In this document: positions 23,401 through 31,900 of the stretch, piece after piece
Position numbering within the stretch: the first letter of the stretch is position 1
Layout: each line of letters starts with the position of its first letter
Source of the DNA: Nereocystis luetkeana
Lineage: Eukaryota; Sar; Phaeophyceae; Laminariales; Laminariaceae
Assembly: GCA_031213475.1 (NCBI GenBank)
Contig: JARUPZ010000013.1
Location: 434,001-498,000, forward strand
Reading direction: 5' to 3'
Length of the DNA: 64,000 nt
Made by a program: the position numbers and the translations under genes
The notes under the pieces: generated by a model
The model's input: only the letters and a program-made list of their open reading frames with translations
Databases searched by the model: none
What the model was told of the DNA's origin: nothing

Positions 23401-26400
23401 GTAAGATCTCATCGATGTGTGCGATACGCATCTTGCATAACATTAAGATACCATAACGCCAAATATGAGATATAGACAATCTACGGCTGTAGATCGTGAT
23501 CTGTCATATACGTATGATACGTCTTTCGCACAATACGTCGGAGCGGAATAATTAGGCTCTAGATGATCTAGAGTAGATGGTGATCTGTCCTGTATGTGTA
23601 CGATACGGCTGCATAACATGTACATATCACGACGGCAATTGTAGGATCTAGATGATCTACAGTAGATAGGCAGATAGATAGATCGTGATCTGTCCGATGC
23701 TGTATGGTACGACTCTTGCGCAATGTCTCATGACGACAAACTCTACGGTCTGGATGATCTGCATCGTGATCTGTTCGGATGTGTAAGATGCCATTCATGC
23801 ACAATTCCAGGTACCTGGTATATCATAATGGCACGCACAGGATCTAGATGATCTAGATGATATATACTAGATTATCTAGATAGTCCAAATAATCTAGATT
23901 ATCTAGATGATCTAGATGACCTATATTGTGATCTGTCTGATGTGTTCAAACTTTTGCGCCCTCGAACGGCAGGGCACGAGAGTTGGAAGAGGCACTTTCC
24001 GGGAATGATCCGAGTTCTGCACCGCCTCGATCTGGCCCGCAACACGAGGGTGATGGAAGAACGCCTTGACGGAAACGGGCCGTGGTATTTGGTAAAGCAG
24101 GGGAAGGAATCGAAAGAAGCGGGCTACATCACTGGCGCCACAGGTACGCGCCGACTGTCCTAAGTAGATAACTAGCAGGGCTAATCACGGGTCATGACGT
24201 CATGGCTCCAACCCGCGGGTCGGGTCAAGAATTTCGAAATGTCACGGATCGGGTTGGCTCGGGTCGGGTCGGATCGGGGCAGGAGGTTTTCAATCCGCCG
24301 TGGATTGGGTCGGGTCACCCTGTTGCCCGATCCGACCCGACCTGACCCGGGAGGTTTGATCCCACCCGTGGACACCCCTGAGAACTATTGATGCAATGTG
24401 AAAAAAACACCGTTTGAGTTGACTAAATTTTAGGGGTTGTTTTTCATGCCTAAGAAGCGGTTTTGTAGTTTTTTTTTTTTTAGCTGTATGGTTTTTAGTA
24501 TTTAATACTAAACGCTATACAAATAACGAGTGTGGGTTTTGGGATGCCCATGATGAAGTTCTATGCGAGCAGAAAAAATATGCGGCTTCGTGTACAAAAA
24601 TGTCGTGTGAGAGTTAGTGCTACCGTATGTCTGTACTCGATGAAAGCGGACCGTAATGTTCGGTGAAGTAGGATAAGGAAGCGAAAGAAGCGGACCTGAC
24701 CCCCCCTATTAATTCGACGCTGTCACCCATTGCAAGAAAGCCCGCCTCACAAGCGGTTCTCGGTAGGATGCAGCTCACCCTTCCTTCGACTTGCCTAACA
24801 CCTCGCGAGATGCAGCCGACGTCTGCTTGATCAGTGAAAACCCAACGTGCTCCATCGTCCCGGCATTGTAGGGATGCGAGATACGAGGGTCTATGGTCAT
24901 ACGACTACGGTCATGCTTTTCAAGAGCATGCCCCGCCCCCCTCCCGAATGCACCCACTCAAGACAAACAGGAATATGAGAAAGTTATAATGGCAATATAA
25001 AGGAACATGCCAAAGAAGAGATTGCCAGCCATAGTTGATAGAGCTGTATGGGAGAAAGTAACAAGAGGGCGAGCTGGAATAAGGTGGGATAGCGTAGTTG
25101 AGAAAGTATGGAAGGATACAGGGGGAAACCAAGAAGAGGTGATGTCCGCCGGGAAGTTTGGGAAGTATAAGGCAGAAGTGGAAGAAATCATAGAAAGAAG
25201 GGAGAGGCTAGCGCTACGAAACAAGTGGCATCGGAAAAACACCTAGAGATATACGGGGGATTGAGGGAAGGAATAGGAATGAAAACGTATCTGCACGGCC
25301 CAATGGACTTCGCGAAAACGCTGAAACTGTGCTTTCGTGTAGGTGACCTGGACCTGCCAGAAAGAAGAAAGGGGTATACCAGTAGCCGGGAGGAGGAGGA
25401 AATAGATGCACAGATGTGCCCGTGTGGCAAAGCAATCGAGAGTAGAACTCACATAGTAGGAGAATGTGAAATACACAAGGAGGAACGGGAAGTATTGGAA
25501 GAGGAGATGAGGGAAATAGACGAATGTGACATGGAGGAGTTTGACACACTAGATAGCAGCGAGAAACGACCGCTATCCTAGGAGATAGATGGGGGCCACA
25601 GGCGGCCGAACAGGAAGGGGATAAGAATAGCAAAAAGTTTCTATGTAATATATGGAAACAACGTAATGAGCGCCCAAATGTTGGAGGTGTCTCTATAAGG
25701 AGTAGGAACAGTGCTCCGTCTCGAAAGGGATGCGCGGTCAATGGTCAAATGACTAAGGCAAGCAACAAATGAGTCCGCCCCCCCGCCCTCTCCCGCCTCC
25801 GTCATCCCCTCTCAGCGAGATTCGACTTCAGCAGGGCTCCAGAGAAAGATCGCGCCCCAAAAGACCCAACTGTAAAGATCGTGGGTTTGCCCGGCCAGAC
25901 TCGGGGCTCTGTGGGGGTTGTGTATGAGATGGAGGGGGAGGGCGGAGGGGTGGAGAGGCTGGCATTTTCGGGCGGATCGGTGGGATTCCCTAGCTATATG
26001 AAGGTGAGCATATACTTGATGCAGGGCACATACTATTTTTTCGAGCCTAAATTAGTGGAGGTTTGCTAGTGACTACCTTGGTACCAGGTACAGTTTTTGT
26101 TTTGTTTTGGGGGGGGGGGTGCTGATGACTACCTTGAACAGGGTGGGTGTAGGAAAGGCCCGAGCATGGTGAGCTGGTGCGGGAGTAGGCTGTTGCTTGG
26201 CCCAGAACGAAGCGGCGTTACTGGAATATTGAGGTGAGAAGAGTGCTGGGAAGAAGTGTTGTTGTGATGGTGATAGTGTTGATGGTGGTGGTGGTGGTCA
26301 TGAGGAGTCATGATGGTGGTGATGATGCTTCTGGTGTTGATATGTACGATGAAATTGATTGCAAGGGCGATGATGATGGCGGCAATGGTAGTGATGATGA

Positions 26401-27552
26401 TGATGATGATGGTGATGATGCAGATTATGTCGATGTCAAAGCTGATCGTGATGATGATAGTGGTGGTGATGATGGTGATATTGATGATGGGGATGATGAT
26501 TTGGCGGTGGGGATGATATTGATGATGATGCTAATGATGGTGATGATGCAGATGATGACGATGACGACGATGATCGTCATGATTACCGTGATGATGATAA
26601 TGACGATGACAATGGTGGTGGTGGTGATGATGATGATCGTGACGATATTGAGCTGCTGATGATTATTATTATTTATTGTAATGACGATAGCGACGTGTTT
26701 TCGCTTCATCCCCTCGCTCTGGCTGCTAAACTCCACAGTACCACAGAGCATCTGTTACTACTCTGTGCGTCGGAGCTCATGCAACCGCTCTGGGTCAAAG
26801 TCTGACCCCCTCCCTCTTCCCTCTTCCCCTCGTTGGTCACATTTTTTGTCCACATGTTTGTGTTGGGCCAACACAGACTTTGGATACCTTCCCAAGGACG
26901 GTAGAGATGGACAAGGACACGCTCGCTTCCTCCGTGCGACGATTAGCAAAGGTAGGAGCGATAGCGATGCTGACTGCAACAATACGCGACATATGAAAAT
27001 TACACCTCGGACAGACAGATCATCTGCAGATCATTCCCACATTTCATGATCTGGATATTTCAGGGCAGGTAGATCATCTATTCATGATCTGTATAATCCG
27101 TATGATTTTGGCTCATGCTTCCGAGCGGGAGTCGTACAATCCGCATGATTTACGTAGCGCATGCTTCCTGGGCTGGATATGTGCTCTGCAGACCCTCCAA
27201 AACATTTCGTAACGGCAGACGAGAAACTAGATGAACGAGTTCATCTACTGTAGACAGATCAGATAGATAGATAGGATCATGATCCTACAGTAGGCGTGAA
27301 ATAGTTGGATAGGCATCGCGTTTCCTCGCTCCTTGTGACCCCCCTCCCCCCCCCCCCCTCAATCCCTCACTTTGCGCCTGGCGACCGTGTTGGCAGGAGG
27401 GCATCACTTGTCTCTTGCCGGGGAGAGGAAGAAGGGTGCTGTACGACGATCCACAAGAATCGAGGGAAGATTTGGAAGAGGCAGCGGAAGGGTTGTCGGT
27501 ATTACCCGACCTGTCGCAGAACCGTCTCCTGATCGACCCGAGATACTCATGA
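9424..27552 (+). CDS. Plastid-targeted ferredoxin-like plus MBL-fold protein
   Basis: Ten exons: 9424-9675, 15784-15869, 16281-16374, 17295-17372, 18412-18566, 20192-20274, 23973-24143, 25843-26003, 26877-26951 and 27397-27552, giving 1311 nt and 436 residues, all phases matching. Residues 14-29 are a hydrophobic signal and S30-S-A-F33 is a stramenopile plastid cleavage motif, so the protein probably enters the plastid. Residues about 105-165 form a 4Fe-4S ferredoxin-like domain: VPGDFFVDES, then C114, C117, C120 and C157 (CxxCxxC...CP). Residues about 171-400 match the MBL-fold partner found fused to this domain in plants (FPIAVDEKRLPGVYQL, LGGVRYLLVTGREH). Metal-ligand positions are altered: TGREHAAGH where relatives have THxDDVxDH, PGQT for PGHT (323-326), SGGS for TGD and PGRG for PGHG (393-396). 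The fold is probably kept while hydrolase activity is doubtful. The ATG has A at -3 and G at +4. The first junction spans a 6.1-kb intron, so an extra small exon there cannot be excluded. Confidence 0.88.
10225..10445. repeat. GACCC array, hAT-like family
   Basis: Runs of GACCCGACCC separated by GATTT-type spacers fill this stretch inside intron 1 of gene 2. It belongs to the same family as 11017-12499, 24176-24380 and 42985-43164, but I cannot see CAGGG-type ends here, so it may be a truncated copy. Confidence 0.6.
10800..10886 (+). repeat. CTG trinucleotide repeat
   Basis: An interrupted (CTG/CTGC)n microsatellite lies within an open frame of 89 codons (10680-10949). The frame has no splice support and would encode a cysteine run, so I read it as non-coding. 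Confidence 0.8.
11017..11578. mobile_element. hAT-like MITE with GACCC arrays, right end seen
   Basis: Tandem units of about 35 bp (GACCCGACCC then CGAGATTT) end at 11578 in GCGAAAAGCCCTG, the reverse complement of the CAGGGCTTTTCGC end of the neighbouring element. The next eight bases, ATAAATAG, are shared with that neighbour. The left end is not visible, so this copy may be truncated or may be the older partner of a tandem pair. Confidence 0.65.
11587..12499. mobile_element. hAT-like non-autonomous element with 8-bp TSD
   Basis: The left end is CAGGGCTTTTCGCGGGTCA and the right end is its exact reverse complement, giving 19-bp terminal inverted repeats. The eight bases ATAAATAG occur immediately outside both ends (11579-11586 and 12500-12507). 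An 8-bp duplication and a CAGGG terminus are the marks of the hAT superfamily. The 913-bp interior is almost wholly GGGTC/GACCC arrays in two orientations with GAGATTT spacers and has no coding capacity. It sits in intron 1 of gene 2. Confidence 0.82.
13331..13912 (+). mobile_element. SINE-like retroposon split by a LINE piece
   Basis: The left part (13331 to about 13431) and right part (about 13812-13912) match the first and second halves of the retroposon copies at 43828-44022 and 47901-48100, including CGAGTCGACGAGGGAAG on the left and CCCCGGATCTGAGTTACGA on the right. The break falls exactly at the G-run that the intact copies carry. The copy is more diverged than the other two and its A-tail is not kept. 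Confidence 0.75.
13432..13811 (-). mobile_element. LINE C-terminal fragment inside a G-run
   Basis: The minus strand encodes 119 residues ending at a stop near 13437, with CPCGKAIESRTHKVGEC, a cysteine/histidine knuckle (C-x-C-x9-H-x4-C) typical of the C-terminus of LINE reverse-transcriptase proteins, then an E/K-rich segment and KRNER-like and APSRKGC words. A closely similar tail lies at 24956-25771. The fragment is bounded by G-runs on both sides (13412-13431 and 13812-13829) and interrupts a SINE-like element. It is a 5'-truncated insertion with almost no 3' untranslated region. Confidence 0.8.
14340..14515. repeat. Minisatellite, unit near 27 bp
   Basis: Six or seven units of TTTCTACTGGTACTGCAGCAG with small changes follow each other in intron 1 of gene 2. 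The minus-strand open frames across it encode SRNYC-type repeats and are not genes. Confidence 0.85.
15400..15735. repeat. GATC-rich family, partial units
   Basis: Words such as GATCTGTA, TCTTGCACAACA and TAGATCGTGATCTGTC mark this as a member of the GATC-rich family that forms the array at 22430-23965. Related single units lie at about 12530-12650, 27000-27290, 27680-28015, 34230-34440, 35990-36180, 45350-45480, 56150-56440 and 57360-57790. Confidence 0.6.
17405..17480 (+). repeat. CTG/TGG trinucleotide repeat
   Basis: Imperfect (CTG)n with TGGTG interruptions, shortly downstream of exon 4 of gene 2. It runs on as a G/T-rich stretch to the MITE at 17565. Confidence 0.8.
17565..17673. mobile_element. 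MITE with ATTACGGGGG ends
   Basis: Terminal inverted repeats of nearly 30 bp (TATTACGGGGGGCCATAGTT and its complement) bound an AT-rich centre with ATATATTTAACC. Three related copies lie at 34651-34837 and 34877-34983. The outermost TA may be the target duplication. It sits in intron 4 of gene 2, next to trinucleotide-rich sequence. Confidence 0.8.
18780..18935. repeat. ACTATAG-rich dispersed repeat
   Basis: Second good copy of the repeat at 2755-2905, sharing GCCAGCCGGCACTACTCA and TTTCACAGGCACTAT-type words in the same order. It lies in intron 5 of gene 2. Confidence 0.5.
19680..20110. repeat. Degenerate tandem repeat, GATGATGAAACCGTCG units
   Basis: At least four units of roughly 80-120 bp carry a core like GTTGATGATGAAACCGTCGT followed by a T-rich part (TTTCGTTTC). 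The array lies in intron 5 of gene 2. Open frames on both strands across it are repeat artefacts. Confidence 0.65.
20296..20520 (-). mobile_element. LINE 3'-end fragments, minus strand
   Basis: The sequence repeats, in reverse, the 3' end of the LINE at 24956-25771 (TCTCGAAAGGGATGC, AACATTTGGG-type words). The terminal part occurs twice (about 20296-20350 and 20380-20505), separated by a G-run near 20355-20376, and a further G-run follows at about 20504-20512. This again places LINE ends at G/C homopolymers. Confidence 0.65.
20505..20615 (-). repeat. Dispersed repeat R2 (CCCGGCATTGTAGGGATGCG)
   Basis: Reverse copy of a segment also found at about 24740-24945, 54495-54680 and 54765-54830. The shared words are GTGAAAACCCGACGTG, TCCCGGCATTG and GGGTCTATGGTC. 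It abuts the LINE fragment across a G/C run, as at 24.9 kb, so the two may belong to one element. Confidence 0.65.
20615..21020. repeat. Purine-rich stretch
   Basis: A strongly G/A-biased run (GAGGGAGGGA, GGGAGGAAGGAGG) lies in intron 6 of gene 2. It contains open frames only because of its bias. No gene or element ends were recognised. Confidence 0.6.
22430..23965. repeat. Tandem array of GATC-rich units of about 100 bp
   Basis: Units are spaced about 60-115 bp apart and share CGGCTCTTGCACAACAT, CATGACGGCAA-type and GATCTAGATGATCTAGA words followed by GATCGTGATCTGTC. Recognisable centres lie near 23052, 23165, 23245, 23370, 23428, 23525, 23605, 23710 and 23790. The array fills the last third of intron 6 of gene 2 and ends just before the acceptor of exon 7. 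Dispersed single units occur across the window. Confidence 0.75.
24176..24380. mobile_element. hAT-like MITE with GGGTC core
   Basis: It starts CAGGGCTAATCACGGGTCA and ends CCACCCGTGGACACCCCTG, with GGGTCGGGTCGG and GACCCGACC runs inside. The flanking octamers ATAACTAG (24168-24175) and AGAACTAT (24381-24388) agree at six of eight bases, consistent with a decayed 8-bp target duplication. It lies in intron 7 of gene 2. Confidence 0.72.
24740..24945 (+). repeat. Dispersed repeat R2 beside a LINE
   Basis: Copy of the R2 segment (AAGCGGTTCTCGGTAGGATG, then TCCCGGCATTG-type word, then GGTCTATGGTCATACGACTA). It ends in a C-rich run just before the LINE fragment, mirroring the arrangement at 20.5 kb. 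Confidence 0.65.
24956..25771 (+). mobile_element. LINE C-terminal region, frameshifted remnant
   Basis: Three plus-strand frames follow one another: 25007-25246 (RAVWEKVTRGRAGIRWDSVV), 25225-25581 (DFAKTLKLCFRVGDL, then the knuckle CPCGKAIESRTHIVGEC), and the continuation near 25575-25771 (KKFLCNIWKQRNERP, ending KASNK then stop). At least two frameshifts break the frame, near 25245 and 25575. The stop codon lies only about three bases before the element ends in a C-run, so the 3' untranslated region is nearly absent. It is a 5'-truncated non-LTR retrotransposon copy in intron 7 of gene 2; its clade cannot be told from this part. Confidence 0.8.
26235..26690 (+). repeat. GAT-rich microsatellite
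   Basis: Long imperfect (GATGAT/GGTGAT)n fills most of intron 8 of gene 2 and produces aspartate-, methionine- or histidine-rich open frames in several registers. It is not coding. Confidence 0.9.
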
Positions 27553-28421
27553 CCATAAGTTTTGCAACAGGGTGTTTACAGTAGCGTCCTGTATTGATAG
27601 TATGATGGTTGGCGAAGCGTACGTACGCGTGGTGCTTTTATTTTAGGTGCAAGGCTGAAACAATGGACATGATAGTGACCCACGCATCGACAATATCATC
27701 CACAGATCACGTACAGATCATGTACAGATCATTCCCACTGCATGATCTAGATCTCCTAGGGCAGATACAGCAGATTCCTGCTCTGTGAGATCCAGTGCTG
27801 TAGCTAGGGTTGCCTGGTGAGAGCTGTGTCAGCTGCACCATTTAGGACATGTTTCCTGGGTTGGATTTGTGCTGAATGCAGCTCCTGCGCAACACCTCAT
27901 TACGGCAGATTAGGACCTAGATGATTTATCTGTAGATTATCTGTCTATGGATGATCTATCTGTAGATGATCTGTCTATGGATGATCTATCTGTGGATGAT
28001 CTGTCTGACGCGTGTGTAAAAATCTACCAGGTAGGATACATGGCCAGTTATTTATAGACTGCCAAGGTATTTCGTCGACGGCTGTAGTGCGATGTCCGTG
28101 GTGTGCATGTGGTCTAGCGATGGTACTGTTGAAAACATGTTTCGCCCACAGCTCCGTTTGTCTGGGGGTCGCTTTTGGACCGCGACCGTTGGCACATTGC
28201 CCGCTTAGCGTCCGCTTAGCGTCCGCTTAGCGTCTGCTTAGCGTCCACTCTATGTCATCAGTATCAAGGAGGGGCATCGCAATACATCCCACTGTGTCCG
28301 GAAATATAGTGAACCTTTGTGTGAATAATTATGGTAAAGCCGGTGCTCATGTAATGGTAGTGCCTGGTATCACATATCACGTTGTACTCAGAACCCGTGA
28401 TAGTATCCCCGCGTGTTTTAC
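27553..28421. other. Convergent gap between genes 2 and 3
   Basis: The region follows the stop of gene 2 and lies beyond the last minus-strand exon seen. It holds GATC-rich units (27680-28015, with GATGATCTATCTGTGGATGA repeats), a TACCAGGTA motif, and four tandem GCTTAGCGTCC units at about 28200-28245. The rest is featureless and may be 3' untranslated sequence of the two convergent genes. Confidence 0.5.
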
Positions 28422-28484
28422 CTAACAAACTTGGTTCTGAATGCTACGTTCCCCCTCAATTGTAGGATACTATTACTACGATGC
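28422..28484 (-). CDS. Candidate exon, possibly of gene 3
   Basis: On the minus strand a pyrimidine-rich acceptor (CCCCCGCCATACGCTCGCAG) precedes a stretch that reads HRSNSILQLRGNVAFRTKFV and ends at GTTAG|GTAAAA, a good donor. Its entry phase does not match the exon at 28927-28974 directly, so another exon would be needed between them, or the reading is false. I do not recognise the sequence. Confidence 0.3.
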
Positions 28485-28926
28485 CTGCGAGCGTATGGCG
28501 GGGGTGAAGGTTTCCCCCAAAAAAAGGGGAGGGGGGGGGGGAGTGAGGTGGGCTTAGGTTTTGGACTGGCGTCGGCTATGCATCTGACAGGCGACGAAAC
28601 GTGCGTGCACAAGTAAACCACCCTCTCCAGCAGCAGCAGCATTAGTATCGGCCATATTTGGAGTAGCGGCGTGCGCTTCGGTGGTACCAGTATATTTTAG
28701 ACGCCCCGCTTAGAATAGTGTTTTATGTTCCCCGGTGCGCTATGGTGTAATGTGCCTGCGTATGCTTCTGTGGAGGTGCGGTCCTGTAATTGTACTTTTC
28801 TGGCATGGGCACAACATGACGTCCTAATCAATCATGGCATAAACTTTGAAGTGTTTAGTCAGCAAAACTTGGTGAAAATCGACGAGCAGTGGGAATAATG
28901 CTGGGGGCGTGTGGGGGAGGGTACAC

Positions 28927-31900
28927 CTGCGACCACGGCTTGTCCAGAAGGTAAAAGCTACGGTGAGAGTTGAGCTGTGGAAAGCAAAAGCGAGGGCTAA
29001 AAGATGATATGGTCCCATGTTTTCGTCGTTGTTTTTGTGTCTCGCGGGAAGCTGTTATTTGCTGGTAATGCTCGTATTAATAGTAGAGTACCGACGTATT
29101 GAAGAGGACAGCTACCGTAATGAGCGTCGATTTTTGCACAGGGGTGGAGCGCTGGAAGGTTACCAATACCGAATAACGCCTTGATTAACCCGTTTAGTAC
29201 CGCGGTCCCGTTTGGGCGACTAACTACTTAGAATTTGACGGGTTTACGCCCAAAACAGGACTGCAGTACTAACAGTACTAACAGTACTAAAAAGATTGAG
29301 GTGCTTTCGGAATGATCGGGCCGAGAGGCTTCTTCCGAAAATGCAATGCTCGATCTTCGATGCCCTTACCGTTGCCAAGGAATGAATGCGGCCGATGACC
29401 TGGGGATGGAACGTTGATGAGGAATAGGATATATAGCTGAAATTAAATCGCGTGGGAAACGGCTGGCAGAGAAGGGTATGAGGAATACTGCTGATTTACG
29501 GAAGGATATTGTCGGAAGGCAAGCATAATAATATCAGTATCATAGCCCTCAAAAACGATGAAACTCAACGCTCTTTGCCTCTTTACGGGGCCCACTCGTA
29601 CTTCGTACGCTTTTGTTGTTGTCCTTGCTGTTCGCTCATTGACTCATGTTCAAAATATGCTGCTTGAGTCCGTGGTCACAGGACACGCTATAAAACCAAC
29701 TGGAGCGGGAGAAGACCTCAGGCTATGTAGGGATACAATGACACTTAATTATTATTTTTATAGGCTCCTGACTTGATTATTCCACAAGTGGTACACTTGT
29801 GGTCTCTCGAACGGTTTCGGAAAAAAATGTTTGCCTGTCTGCCTGTCCGCATGAGGGTCACTCTATGGTCACCCACGGGCAAAATTCTTTTGAAACAGCT
29901 ACGCCCGTGCCGCATGCATTGAGGTCGAAGCCCTCGCGGAGGCGATCTTCATGGCCCAAAGCACACCTCATCGGGTGCCATGTGTGTGGAGTTATCACAG
30001 TTGATTTCCAGCATCCCAATCGGGGTAAAGGGATGTGAGCTCGCTCGAGGCCAACGGAAAAATTGTCTGTCAACTCTATTTTCAAGTGGAATTATTTGAA
30101 GTTCTGGGGCTGTGCTACGAGGGCTTCGACCTCATGCATGCGGCACGTGCGTAGCCGTTTCGAAAGAAATTTGTCTGTAGGTGACCATAGAGGGGCCCTC
30201 ATGCGGACAGACACTTTTTCTGAATCCGTTTGCGAGACCGCAAATGCACCCCTTGTGGAATAAATAAATAGGATTGAAGAATCGGCACGGACACTGATTG
30301 TGCTGGATACGTGTAGAAATACCGGTTCAATGTGGAAACACACTGCTATTAATAAGTGCTTCCACAAGGATTTTTTTACGAGCACATTGTGGAAGGGGGG
30401 GGGGGGGCGGCCACCTGCGTACACAAAAGGCAACACAACAAAATTGGAGGGGGGGGGGGGGAGGGTGCGAATAGAAACGAGCAACGAACAACAGTTTCGT
30501 GCGACCTTCTCAGAGAGCATCGCGAAACGCGTGGTGTACCCTTCCACAACTGCATCGACTGATCTCACGATTGGGGAATAAAACAATTAATAGTACATTA
30601 ATACGAAGTATTTGGATCCAGAGTCGGAAAAATCCTGCAGTACGTACAGGAAACGGTCAAAGGTCGGAAGAGCCTACTGACGCTCTCGTAGGTCGAGAAA
30701 GAGCATGATCTTGCTGAATTTACTGTAAAAGCCCTCGACAGCAATTGCCTACGGAAGCGCCCGTGGTCAGCCTACTGAAGCTCCGCAGGCTCAGAAGCGC
30801 GATAATTTTGCCTGATGAAGCCTACAGCAGTAGCCCACTGAAGCTTCACATGGCTCATAGATGAGAGCATTATCCCGTCGAATTTACAGTATTTAGGCTC
30901 ACAACCGCAGCAGCCTACTTACAGCCGGTAGGCCCTCGTGTTCTTCCCACATCGCACAGGTACCCCGCGCCTTAGACCTCAGAGCTATTCATAGCTTGCT
31001 CCGTCGTGAACTCACGCCGCAGCTACAAACCAAACCACACGTCATACTAGTACACACGACACAACGACTAACGCCCCCGATCAGCAACCCCAAAGCCCCA
31101 CCCAAAGAACGGAACCCGAAGCCCAACTGAGACACATAACGAAACAAAAAACAGACATACTACTCCAGCGTTGACATACGTACTGATGTCACCGCCACGA
31201 CCTCTCCTCTCTCCCCCGCCACAATTTGTGTCCAGCTAAAAACGGCGTTCGAAAAACGCAAAATACCGTACCTTGGCCAGACCAGCCTCGTTCCACAAAA
31301 TCCGATGGCTGCGCCCGTGTTTGCACTTACTTGGTTCGACCGGGAACTGTCCCACAAAAAAAGCGGCTAGACCCTGCATCGTCAACCAACTATTAATAAT
31401 CAACGAGTCGACCATTCGATCAGTCAATCAATCAATCCTCAATGCTTCGTCACAAATCAGTACTTTTTGGCAGGTTTCGTAGCTGTCAATCACGACTGTT
31501 TCGTGCACACAGCAGTTTTCTCCGTGCACACAGAGCAGTTTTCTCCGTGCACGCACCATAGCTATCAACCGCCAGCGCTACGTCACTCTCTCTCACGACG
31601 TGCCGATGTCGATGTTTGCGCAATTGCACCTCTCCTGGGTGTTCGAGCGCAACTTGAAGCTCCTCCGGATGCTACAGCTGGGGCTAGGTATTGCCAGCAG
31701 CCCCACCCCCTTCCTCTCGACACCTCAGGGATACCAATACCAAAACCCATGAAACTAGCAAAGGTGCCTTTAGAAATGTGAATCTCTGTACCTAGGTATA
31801 CACCCGGGTATGGTCAGTATGACCAGGTTTGGTACCCGGGTACTCCACAATTCATACCCTACTGTTGAGGAGGGTATAGCTCCGGCTATACCCGCTCCGG

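Noticed and set aside
30092-30586. Minus-strand open frame of 164 codons
   Set aside because: It spans the right arm of an inverted-repeat element, an R1 copy and G-runs, with no protein-like core.
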